From NCBI RefSeq assembly GCF_014635725.1, contig NZ_BMDJ01000014.1:1-64000 (forward strand): a stretch of 64,000 nucleotides of DNA. The letters run 5' to 3'. Shown here piece by piece: positions 42,693 through 51,950 of the stretch. The position numbers and the translations under genes were made by a program. This stretch comes from Pedobacter mendelii (GTDB lineage Bacteria > Bacteroidota > Bacteroidia > Sphingobacteriales > Sphingobacteriaceae). Position 1 is the stretch's first letter. Each line of letters opens with the position of its first letter. The notes under the pieces are model-generated. The model saw nothing but the letters and a program-made list of their open reading frames with translations. It was not told the origin of the DNA and did no database searches.

Positions 42693-45600
42693 ATGGCTAA
42701 ATCTATCTCCTTAAAGAACCGTTTAAACCTGGTTCATGATTTAAAGGTTCAACCTGAAGTAAATGCTGAAAAAATAAGTGTTTTACTAAATCAGCTTAAA
42801 AAATCTGATGTATCTCCTTTAAGCGTCCGACCGCTAAAAACGGAAAGTATTACTCAGGTTACAGAGAATATTCGAAATAATGAATTACTTACGGCGTTTT
42901 CTGAGCTAAAAATACCAAAAATAGAAAATGACCAATTTGTTGTGCGGAGAGAAACTCCGTTCTCTGCTTTAACCAATATTACGCTTCCTGCAAGTTTAGC
43001 CTCTTCAAACAATGCGCTTACAGCACTTGGCGGATTAAGTTCTGTTGCCGCGGCATCTAAAACATTAGGTCCCTTTACTTCAAATGATGGTCGTTTAGTT
43101 TGGTACGATTTCTTTAATTATGAGAAACTTATACCCATATATCTAAACGGAGATGCAAAACCCCTAATGCTAATTCCTATAAAATCATCGCTAATAAGCA
43201 GACCAACAGGCACATACTCGTTAACTAAAGGAAGTATTTGGATTCGTGCAGATTTATTTGCGCCTGCGGCAGGTAATGCAAAGTATACAGGTTTTAAAAT
43301 TACATCAGGAAAAATAATTTTTTCAAAAGTAACTCCTATCGTTTCAGATTCAATAAAATTTGCGCCAGAAATAACTTTTACCCTAGAGCTTAATCTCGAC
43401 AATTCTTTTACTCCAAAAAATGAGGGCGCTTTCGGTTTGGATTCGAGAAATGCAGATGTAAAACCTCCTGATTTAATAACTCTGAGCTATACCGCTAAAA
43501 AACTAAGCATTACACGAATCGGACCTGCAAGCTGGCAATTATATGGTGATGGAAGAAGCTTTAATTATACGAATAAGCCAATAAATTTTAGTGCACCATT
43601 TGATAAAATATTAATTCCGCTACAAACAGACAGTGTTATTTTTAAACCAGTTGATGTAAAGTCAACGTTTTTTAAGCTTGATGGAGAAGCAGCAATTAAA
43701 ACTTCTTATTGGTCGCTCTCCTTAAATGAACTTGATGTTACCAAACCTTTTTCCATTCGGAACAATGGTGCGCTCGCTTTATTTTGCAGTCAGGGTTTAA
43801 ATTGTAGCTGGCAGGGTTTAGATAAGCGTTTGCCGATTGAATTAATAAGTCCATACATCTTTGCCGAACAAGGTTTATTCCTTATTCATGAATTAAAGGC
43901 CGATTTTAAAACTTTAGAAGAAAACTTTAAACTTTGGGATATCTCTGCTGAAACAGGTATAAAAGCAGGTTTGAAATTAAGCTTCAACCGGAAGAGAAAA
44001 TTTGATTATACCTGCCAGGAAGAAGGTATTGAAGGTATTGTTGCAACCGCAGATGCTTATATAGATGCTGATAAACCGTTACAAGCTGATGGAACTGCGG
44101 TTGCACCTAAAACGAAAGATAGTATTTATCTCAAATATGCATCCGCTTCTTCATCGCAGATAATAGTCATTGATCAGGATATGCTTTCTGAGCAAAATAT
44201 TGTTGTTGAAGCTAGTGGGGACCTAATATCTGCCGAAAAGTTTAAAGAAATTAAAAAAACAGATTCACGTTATCGCTTTGCATTGGAGAATGCTTACTTA
44301 CTTTCTACGCCACCTGCTGCACTTATGCTTGCAGCAAGCTGGAATTCTGAAAATTTATTAACTAAAGGTAAGCTAACTATTTTATATGGTTTAACGGATT
44401 TGATTCCTACTTTACCTCATCCCTACACAACAGAAGCCTTATACAAACCCAGCAGAGCAGCTACTACTTTTCGTGATGTAGCAAGTTATAATCAAAGTAT
44501 GGCAGGTTTATTAACTTCTATTTGCGATTGGGAAGAAAATGAAGCAGGACTTGCTATGGTAAAAGTTGATTTTAAGTTAACTTATAATACCAACCAGGTT
44601 ATACCGGCAATGATTCAAACGCCTTCAAACGATAGTGAAAATACAAATGTTCAGGCATTTTCAGCAATGGTTGCAACAGGGCATGGAACTTACGACAGAA
44701 TGAAAGATTCATCTATGTTAAGAACACCACATGTATTTTCACTGCTCGATTTAAGTACCAATTACGACTTGCTTGGAATTTCGATGTCTTTTAACCAGGT
44801 AAGGATGGTTACAGATGGTTATGCAAAAATAAAGCAAACTGCCGAGCAAGTTGTTACTATAGAAAAGATGAACCTCCGTTCTCCAATGGCGATGTTAAAC
44901 GGTTTTACTTTACCCCATATTACCTGGGAGCCTTTAATTAATCTTACACCCCCTGACGATAGTACGTATCCAAAAATGGGTATATTAGGTTTTAGCGATC
45001 AGGGTCCGGCAACTGTATTTACACAATTGGATAGCCGGGCAATTGATATCGATCCGTTAAAATACATGCAACGTTTCAGGCGAAATCTTAAACCTGATGA
45101 TGTAGTTGCAGGAGCTCAACCTGTCGCGGTTAATCCGATAGAAAAAGATGGTAATTTAAGGAGTTCAATTCTATTTGGTTTGCCTAATGGTAAATTTTCA
45201 ATCGCTAATCTTATTCCTTTTAATCCACAGCAAGCAACATTAAATAACAGGCATTTAGATTTTATCATTCCCGAATTCGAATTACAACAACTTAAACTAA
45301 AAGGTGGTATGCAATTTCGATTAGCAGCTAATAAGCCTCTAGAATCATCAAATCCTCCTGAATTGCAAGGCCTCACCGTTCAAATGAAAAATTTGATTGA
45401 TGAATGGAGCGGGCCTTTACCGCAAAGTATTTTAGGAGAGAGTGTTCATAAGATGTTTAATGGGAGGTTTGCCGAATCAGGAAGTATGTCTACTGGCATT
45501 CCGCTCACACACATTGATTTTTCGGGATATGGTGCCAGTATGTTTAGTAATTGGCTAGCGCCACTTGCTAAATTTGCATCTATTTCTCAAGTTAAATTTG

Positions 45601-47798
45601 ATGTAATGAGAGGTCGTTTATCGCATGAAATTGTCCAGGCGGTAAGTATGCTTTATCCATGGGGAATTTGTGTGGTTAGAACGATTACTTTTTTTAGAAG
45701 AAATAATGCAATTATTTATAGAGAAGATAGTGGCTGGCAGGCAAAGAGCGAAGGTATTTTCGATTTTTCTTTCGAAACTAAATCAAACCCTGCCGGTAAT
45801 AACGCCAAATTTGAAAATCCTTATTATTTCTATCCCGGATTAGTGGGTGGTTTATATAATGTTCATAATATTAAAGAAGTTACCGGCGACATTATAAAAG
45901 TTGATTATACGCCACAAGAAGGCGAATATTGGAAAACAAATCCTTCTGATTATGTTCATCGTACAGGATCAGGAACGCCCGTTCATGCAGAGTTCATAGG
46001 GGTAACTTTCGATGCGGATGCAAATCTTGATGTTGAGGGCAAAGGAGTTAAATATGTTAAACATACTGGAAAGCAATTTAAAGGTTATCTTCAATTAAGC
46101 CCTGAAGGTGTTCCGGTTCCTCAGCGAGTATTTAGAGAATTGATGATAAAAGCGCAGAATTCTGTTGGCGGAAATGTAGATTGTATTTTAAATCTGGGAG
46201 CAAGTACACAAACTATTCAGGTTAACCGTGTCGATGTTTCTGCTTCATACAAAAACAACAATCCAAGTGAGATAATTTTTGTGGCTGCTGCAAAAGGCTC
46301 TGTACAATTACCTGCTGATGGAAGTTGGAGTGTAGTCGAACTAGATAAAATATCTGGCGATGTGTTACCTGTAGCCAATAAAGAAAGTGTTCCGGTTATA
46401 AGAGATGGTTTACGAGATAGATATGAAATGGCGTTTAAAGTTGCCCCGTCATTAAATATTTCTAAAATAACTTTTCCTGATGCATTGCTGAATACTGTAT
46501 CCAGTTTTGCAAAAAGATACGGTTTTGTTCAGAATACAGGAACGCAGAAACTTTTAATGGTCGATCCGAAATATGACATCACCAAAATCGGCTCTTTATT
46601 AACCGAAGCACCTTTACTTGCAGATAGTTTCAGGCTACTAAATAGCAAAGGTCCATTTCCAAATATGGGTAATGCCATAAAAATTGAAGATGTTACTACA
46701 GCTGTTACCAAAATTCTTCCCAACGGGTTATCGAAAGTAATTAATGGTTTTAAAGTACCTGATAACTTTACCTTCGATGTTATAGGTTCTGAAGGTTCGC
46801 CATTTAGAATGTACATTAAATACAAAAGTGATCCTAAAACAGGGCCAAGCTCAAACACATTAGTAGATTATGTTACGGATTCGGCAGCAGCTACTGATAA
46901 ATGGAAAAATGAATTAGGCAATATGAGTATTGTGGTAGATTTGGCTTCATTTAAATCGTTGATGACCATTAGCGGAGATTTCAAAGCCAAAGTATCCGTT
47001 AATCCAGGTTTCGAATCAGGAAAAGCACCACAACTTAAACTTGCCGAACCGTTAGAAAAAATATATCAGATTTTAGAATTTTTGGATAATCTCGATCCAA
47101 CCCAACCCGTAGAAGTGGTTAAAAAAGGTTTGAAAATTGCCATGAGCAATTCTGCTGATAGCTGGGATTATAAATTCAAGGCTTCAAAAGAAATTCCATT
47201 TGTAAAATTTCCATTCGACCCAATAAATTATAATTCACCAACAACACCTTTAAAGCTCGATGCTTATTTCAAAATCGGCTGTTATTTTAATCAGCCTATA
47301 AAAATTCCTAAAACAATTGATCAGGTAATGCCTTCTGCAGGAGCATTTTTAGAGTTGGGTGCCGATTTAAGGGTAATGTGTGTTTCGCTCGCTGCGGCAA
47401 CAATTTATGCTACTGGAAGGGCAGAAGTTGGCTTAGCTGCAGATTTAAAAAACCCGCCAACATTATACTTCAAATTTGGTTTTGGCGTAGAATTATGTGT
47501 CGGTTTACCGGTTATAGGCAGTGTTGCCGTAATGTATATGGTTGGCGTAGATATGTCGCTCAATACTGAAGAACTAATAGTTGGTGCCTTTATTTATTTC
47601 AGGGGCAGGGCAGAAATTTTTGGTGGCATTGTAACGATAACCATCCAAATTGAAGCTGCAGGTAAAATTCAAAAACAATTAAATGGCGGGCCAACAAGTT
47701 GTATCGCTATCTGCACTTTCGCATTGGATATCAGTATCTTCTGGGTTATTGATATCAGCTTCTCCGAAACTTGGGAAGAAACACGTCAAATTGCTTAA
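42693..47798 (+). CDS. giant protein A, family not recognised
   Basis: 1701 residues. No signal peptide, lipobox or clear membrane helix, so it is probably cytoplasmic or part of a particle. The sequence is beta-rich throughout, with conserved-looking blocks: GRLVWYDFFNYEKLIPIYLN near 140, a Cys pair in ALFCSQGLNCSWQGLDKRLP near 365, HIDFSGYGASMFSNWLAP near 945, SQVKFDVMRGRLSHEIVQAV and MLYPWGICVVRTITFFRRNN near 970, and KSEGIFDFSFETKSNP. The last 200 residues alternate hydrophobic and small residues in strands (LYFKFGFGVELCVGLPVIG). It lies 18 bp upstream of protein B and must be read as one operon. No catalytic site can be named. Codon use is the same as in its neighbours, so recent import is not indicated. 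Confidence 0.85.
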   Translation: MAKSISLKNRLNLVHDLKVQPEVNAEKISVLLNQLKKSDVSPLSVRPLKTESITQVTENIRNNELLTAFSELKIPKIENDQFVVRRETPFSALTNITLPASLASSNNALTALGGLSSVAAASKTLGPFTSNDGRLVWYDFFNYEKLIPIYLNGDAKPLMLIPIKSSLISRPTGTYSLTKGSIWIRADLFAPAAGNAKYTGFKITSGKIIFSKVTPIVSDSIKFAPEITFTLELNLDNSFTPKNEGAFGLDSRNADVKPPDLITLSYTAKKLSITRIGPASWQLYGDGRSFNYTNKPINFSAPFDKILIPLQTDSVIFKPVDVKSTFFKLDGEAAIKTSYWSLSLNELDVTKPFSIRNNGALALFCSQGLNCSWQGLDKRLPIELISPYIFAEQGLFLIHELKADFKTLEENFKLWDISAETGIKAGLKLSFNRKRKFDYTCQEEGIEGIVATADAYIDADKPLQADGTAVAPKTKDSIYLKYASASSSQIIVIDQDMLSEQNIVVEASGDLISAEKFKEIKKTDSRYRFALENAYLLSTPPAALMLAASWNSENLLTKGKLTILYGLTDLIPTLPHPYTTEALYKPSRAATTFRDVASYNQSMAGLLTSICDWEENEAGLAMVKVDFKLTYNTNQVIPAMIQTPSNDSENTNVQAFSAMVATGHGTYDRMKDSSMLRTPHVFSLLDLSTNYDLLGISMSFNQVRMVTDGYAKIKQTAEQVVTIEKMNLRSPMAMLNGFTLPHITWEPLINLTPPDDSTYPKMGILGFSDQGPATVFTQLDSRAIDIDPLKYMQRFRRNLKPDDVVAGAQPVAVNPIEKDGNLRSSILFGLPNGKFSIANLIPFNPQQATLNNRHLDFIIPEFELQQLKLKGGMQFRLAANKPLESSNPPELQGLTVQMKNLIDEWSGPLPQSILGESVHKMFNGRFAESGSMSTGIPLTHIDFSGYGASMFSNWLAPLAKFASISQVKFDVMRGRLSHEIVQAVSMLYPWGICVVRTITFFRRNNAIIYREDSGWQAKSEGIFDFSFETKSNPAGNNAKFENPYYFYPGLVGGLYNVHNIKEVTGDIIKVDYTPQEGEYWKTNPSDYVHRTGSGTPVHAEFIGVTFDADANLDVEGKGVKYVKHTGKQFKGYLQLSPEGVPVPQRVFRELMIKAQNSVGGNVDCILNLGASTQTIQVNRVDVSASYKNNNPSEIIFVAAAKGSVQLPADGSWSVVELDKISGDVLPVANKESVPVIRDGLRDRYEMAFKVAPSLNISKITFPDALLNTVSSFAKRYGFVQNTGTQKLLMVDPKYDITKIGSLLTEAPLLADSFRLLNSKGPFPNMGNAIKIEDVTTAVTKILPNGLSKVINGFKVPDNFTFDVIGSEGSPFRMYIKYKSDPKTGPSSNTLVDYVTDSAAATDKWKNELGNMSIVVDLASFKSLMTISGDFKAKVSVNPGFESGKAPQLKLAEPLEKIYQILEFLDNLDPTQPVEVVKKGLKIAMSNSADSWDYKFKASKEIPFVKFPFDPINYNSPTTPLKLDAYFKIGCYFNQPIKIPKTIDQVMPSAGAFLELGADLRVMCVSLAAATIYATGRAEVGLAADLKNPPTLYFKFGFGVELCVGLPVIGSVAVMYMVGVDMSLNTEELIVGAFIYFRGRAEIFGGIVTITIQIEAAGKIQKQLNGGPTSCIAICTFALDISIFWVIDISFSETWEETRQIA

Positions 47799-47816
47799 TC
47801 CTTAATTAACATAGTT

Positions 47817-50800
47817 ATGGAACCAAATCTTTGTATTCTAACATTCCCTCAGTATTATCAAAACGGTAGAATTACTTTTAATATCGTAGTCATTCCGAGA
47901 AATTTAAATCCTTTATTGCCATTGCAAACCAGTTTGCCGGCTTTCGCAGATGCAAGGATTTTATTTAAAGCAATGGTTATCAACAGTCTGGATGGTTTGC
48001 CACTTTCAGGCAGTGCAATTCAATCTTCATCACTTATTATTGAAAATCAAATTATTTCAAGTCGTGAAGTTTGGGAAGCTTTAAAAGTTCAGATGGAAGC
48101 GAGCGATGGTATGAAAATTAACGATGCTGAATCGAGTAAACCAGAACAAAGATCTGCACATGCAATTGATAAATATAAAGCTGTCTCTATCAAAAAATAT
48201 TTGCCTGAAAGCTATCGATCGGCATTTAATTATGTAAGAGCCAGAAGTAAATATGCAGTTACTAGTGATGAGTATAGTTGTGCCGTAAAAAATAGAAACG
48301 CAGAACCAACGGATAAAAATACTCAAAGAGATGTACTTTCCTGGGGTAAGGTTATTGCTTTATGTTTGAGAAATCCTGCATTGGCGGAAAAAGCAGGATT
48401 AATTTATAAGGCTTCGATAGCAGTTACTGAACCTACAAATCTTTTTGAAAAGGGAGGTTGGCTTTACACAGGTTTTGCAGCTGGAAGCGCTTTTGCAGGT
48501 TTGGATGGAATGCAATATGCCGCCCGAATTCCTGCTTTGAAAGGATTAAATGAACGTGTTCTGTTTTCTGCTGTTCAATTTCCTGTTACAAGTGTTGCTA
48601 ACAATAATGCAGGCTACGATGAAGTTTTAAGGGATGCGATTGTTTATGATGATGGCTTTGCTAAAATTGTTCATGCCAATCAGCCAATAAATCAAGACTT
48701 GCTACAGGAAAAAGATAAATCAAATCCACCGCTAAAAGATATTGGGATTCGATTGGGTTGGGATGACGAACAAATTTCCATTTGGTGTAATCGCCAGATG
48801 CTAAAAAAAGAAGAACAAAGCGATTTGCCAGTAGATACACCACTTGGCGTTTTTGGTTACAAAGTTGATGTTAGAAAAAAAGGAGAGGAGCAATGGCTAT
48901 CACAAAATAGTTTGGTTCTTCAACAAAACACAGCATTAAAAAATGGTGAAATATTAATTTCACGTGCAGGAGAAACTATTGAACCAGGTATTGAAATTCA
49001 TCCGGCTGCACATGGAGATTCTAAAGGTGAAGGATTTTGGTTGCCCATGTATTTTAGCAGCTGGATGGGAAAACCAGTTTCCATAGCTGATAAAGACGCA
49101 GAAGATATTAATATGCTTCGTCCTGATAAAATGATTAAACCTCGCCCGGATATAGAAAATACAATTAACTCTATTCCTAAGCAAACATTTCATCCTTATG
49201 TTGCAGATCCTGCAAATACTCTTCCTTTAGTTTACGGCAATGATTACCAGTTTCGTGTAAGGCTAATGGACATTTCTGGCGGCGGACCAACTGTAAATTC
49301 AAAAGCCTTAAATGGTGGAGAAAAGCCTGTGGCAGAGTTGCATTTTAAAAGGCATGTAGCCGCTGGTGCATTAAAAATTATTAATATAAATGATGTTTAT
49401 GATAACCTTCCTGCAAAGGAAGTTGCGGATATTAAGGACACAAGTCTACTTCAAAATCTAATAACTATTGATAATCCAGTCCTTAAAATCAGAAGACCAC
49501 TTTTAGGTTATCCAGCGGTGGTTTTTACAGGAAAATATTCTAATGTTATAGACAGACTTAAATCTATTTTAAATGATTTGCCTGATGGCGATAGAACAGC
49601 TGTTGATATCGGTCTTTCAGATCCAAATGTAGATTTCTTTAAAGTTCGTGTCGAAATTAAAAGTTTGGAAATGGATAACGGTAGATCAGAAAACGGCAAA
49701 GAATCTTTTATTGTTTTATATGAAAAAGAATATGCTTTTGAAGCTGCCGATAACAATTACGACCAGGAATTTCCATTAAGAATTGTTTATTCGGATATAA
49801 ATCAACTGGATTTTATTAACGGTTTTGACGATACTGGTACTGAAAATGAATTAGTTTTGCCAACATCAAGACATATTCGTTTAACTTTTGTCCCGATAAT
49901 TAAAGAAGCAAATAATGATTATGCCGATTTGAGTATTTTGGAAGGTAAAAAACTTACTTTAACAGCTTACCAGGCATCAAGCAATGAAGCCGGTTTATTA
50001 TCTCCAATAGATGGCGGTTTTAAAGCAATATACCTTCAACCCGAACATGCTGTAGATCAAAATACCGTAAAAACATATAAAAATTTAGTCACCTTAAACT
50101 TGATAAAAAGTAGTACACCAGTAGAACTGAGCAGACTTGCAGATGCTTTTAATGTTACTTCGCATAACCTCACATTAGAAGGCGAAAAAGGTAAACGGCT
50201 ACAGTTTGCTTGTTCGAAAATGATGCGACATTCTTTAGCACCTGATTCTTCTTCGGTTTCACTTTCTTCGATGGCAGAATTATTTAACCATTGGATAATT
50301 GGTGTAAATTATACATTGGCCAGAGATTGGGCCTGGGATGGATTAGAAAAGGAAAGTTTTTCTATTTACAGAAAATGGAAACGAGAAGGTGACACAGATT
50401 TTGGTGATGAAATTCTCGCAGGTACTTTAAATGTTTCAAACACGGTAGCCATAAATGCTTTAAATGAACCCGAAAGAGGTTATTCCAGATTATTATTTTT
50501 AGATGCCTTTGACCCCAAAGAGGCAGCTTCGGTTTTTCCTTCAGAAATTATTTTGAGTTATCGTATTGAAACGCATTTCAAAAAAGATGGTATTCCTGCA
50601 ATTTCTGATAGGCCGATAGCAGATAAGGAAATTCATTTACCGGTAACAATAATTCCTGCTCAGGTTCCGAAATTGGTTTCTGCCGGTATTGCACTATCGC
50701 CTTATGTAGCTGATGAAGATAAATATGCCTCAACCGAGCTAAGACAAAGATTTTTATGGTTTGAAATGGATTCAGAACCTAAAGATCCAAATGATACTTA

Positions 50801-51812
50801 CTTTGCAAGGGTTTTATCTAATGCGCCAGATCCATTACTCAGCCTAATTACCCGTAAACTAAAAACTTACGATCCTGTCGATCCGCCTTTAAATATCAAT
50901 GAAGAAAAAATAAGAACTATAATACCAGGAATGGATAATGATTTTGCAGGTATGGGTGCTATGCAAGAAATGCTTAAAGGTGATGATGCTTCAGGTAAAT
51001 CTAATTTTTATATGCTTCCATTGCCACCCGGATTACATGCAGATAGTGATGAGTTATTTGGTTTTTTTAGCTATGAAATAAGGATAGGACATAAAAAAGA
51101 ACTTTGGAGCACTGCACAGGCAAGGTATGGACGGCCGCTAAAAGTAAATGGTGTACAGCATCCTGCTCCTAATTTAAGTTGCAATGTTTTTAGAAGGAAA
51201 ATTCCTATAATTTCACAGTTTTCAAAAGTTGAGATGCTAGCCAGCAGGACTCAAAAATTAGGAAAAGTAAAGGGAGAATTAACTAAGACTATTCCTGTTA
51301 AAATAACTTTTCTAAATGAAATTATAATTACAGCACCATTTGCAACAGCCGTTTTAAATGGTGAAAATATTACAGCCAATCCACCTCAAACAAGTTTATG
51401 GTATATGCTTTATACTCAAGTACGTCAGGCAGATGGGTTATCTTACAGAAACCTTTTATTAAACTCAGGTTATATGCCTTATGCACCGCCAAAGCGCAGA
51501 GTATTAGGTAAAAATGAACTTGGTTTAAAGGAAGAAGGAACTAAATTGGGAACCGCTATTTTAAAGGTAGAAGATGTTCAAAAAAGGTTACTCGAATTAG
51601 GCCTTCCCGCAGAAAGTAGCTTAAGTGTACTCTGTGTAGAAATGTTCCCTTTGGAAAACATGTGGCGAACTGATGACGAAAAAAATAGGGCATTAGCCGA
51701 ACGTGCTATTGTTGAACCACCAAATCCATTAACAACAGGATTGGGATCTTATCGTATTTACCGAACCTCTGCTTTGGTGCCAGTTGCAGATGTATGTTGC
51801 GATGACTGTTAA
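47817..51812 (+). CDS. giant protein B, family not recognised
   Basis: 1331 residues. It begins MEPNLCILTFPQYYQNGRIT, then a FNIVVIPRNLNPLLPLQT stretch, with no signal peptide. Landmarks: SLPAFADARILFKAMVINSL near 40, GIRLGWDDEQISIWCNRQ near 310, VYGNDYQFRVRLMDISGGGP near 470, HWIIGVNYTLARDWAWDGLE near 825 and a cysteine end (VADVCCDDC). Beta-rich domains dominate. It starts 18 bp after the protein A stop and is surely co-transcribed. The pair together encode about 340 kDa and look like subunits of one assembly. Nothing identifies an enzyme. The last gene of the unit; LigD follows 138 bp later with its own leader. Confidence 0.85.
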   Translation: MEPNLCILTFPQYYQNGRITFNIVVIPRNLNPLLPLQTSLPAFADARILFKAMVINSLDGLPLSGSAIQSSSLIIENQIISSREVWEALKVQMEASDGMKINDAESSKPEQRSAHAIDKYKAVSIKKYLPESYRSAFNYVRARSKYAVTSDEYSCAVKNRNAEPTDKNTQRDVLSWGKVIALCLRNPALAEKAGLIYKASIAVTEPTNLFEKGGWLYTGFAAGSAFAGLDGMQYAARIPALKGLNERVLFSAVQFPVTSVANNNAGYDEVLRDAIVYDDGFAKIVHANQPINQDLLQEKDKSNPPLKDIGIRLGWDDEQISIWCNRQMLKKEEQSDLPVDTPLGVFGYKVDVRKKGEEQWLSQNSLVLQQNTALKNGEILISRAGETIEPGIEIHPAAHGDSKGEGFWLPMYFSSWMGKPVSIADKDAEDINMLRPDKMIKPRPDIENTINSIPKQTFHPYVADPANTLPLVYGNDYQFRVRLMDISGGGPTVNSKALNGGEKPVAELHFKRHVAAGALKIININDVYDNLPAKEVADIKDTSLLQNLITIDNPVLKIRRPLLGYPAVVFTGKYSNVIDRLKSILNDLPDGDRTAVDIGLSDPNVDFFKVRVEIKSLEMDNGRSENGKESFIVLYEKEYAFEAADNNYDQEFPLRIVYSDINQLDFINGFDDTGTENELVLPTSRHIRLTFVPIIKEANNDYADLSILEGKKLTLTAYQASSNEAGLLSPIDGGFKAIYLQPEHAVDQNTVKTYKNLVTLNLIKSSTPVELSRLADAFNVTSHNLTLEGEKGKRLQFACSKMMRHSLAPDSSSVSLSSMAELFNHWIIGVNYTLARDWAWDGLEKESFSIYRKWKREGDTDFGDEILAGTLNVSNTVAINALNEPERGYSRLLFLDAFDPKEAASVFPSEIILSYRIETHFKKDGIPAISDRPIADKEIHLPVTIIPAQVPKLVSAGIALSPYVADEDKYASTELRQRFLWFEMDSEPKDPNDTYFARVLSNAPDPLLSLITRKLKTYDPVDPPLNINEEKIRTIIPGMDNDFAGMGAMQEMLKGDDASGKSNFYMLPLPPGLHADSDELFGFFSYEIRIGHKKELWSTAQARYGRPLKVNGVQHPAPNLSCNVFRRKIPIISQFSKVEMLASRTQKLGKVKGELTKTIPVKITFLNEIIITAPFATAVLNGENITANPPQTSLWYMLYTQVRQADGLSYRNLLLNSGYMPYAPPKRRVLGKNELGLKEEGTKLGTAILKVEDVQKRLLELGLPAESSLSVLCVEMFPLENMWRTDDEKNRALAERAIVEPPNPLTTGLGSYRIYRTSALVPVADVCCDDC

Positions 51813-51950
51813 TCTAAAATTGACTGTATTATAAATCATTTATCACGATGATTTTAAACTTTGCTGTATTCGTCGAAACACTTGTTATTGGGTAATCTTT
51901 ATAAAACTTTTTACAATAACGAACTGTTTTAGAGATAAAAATCAGCGATA

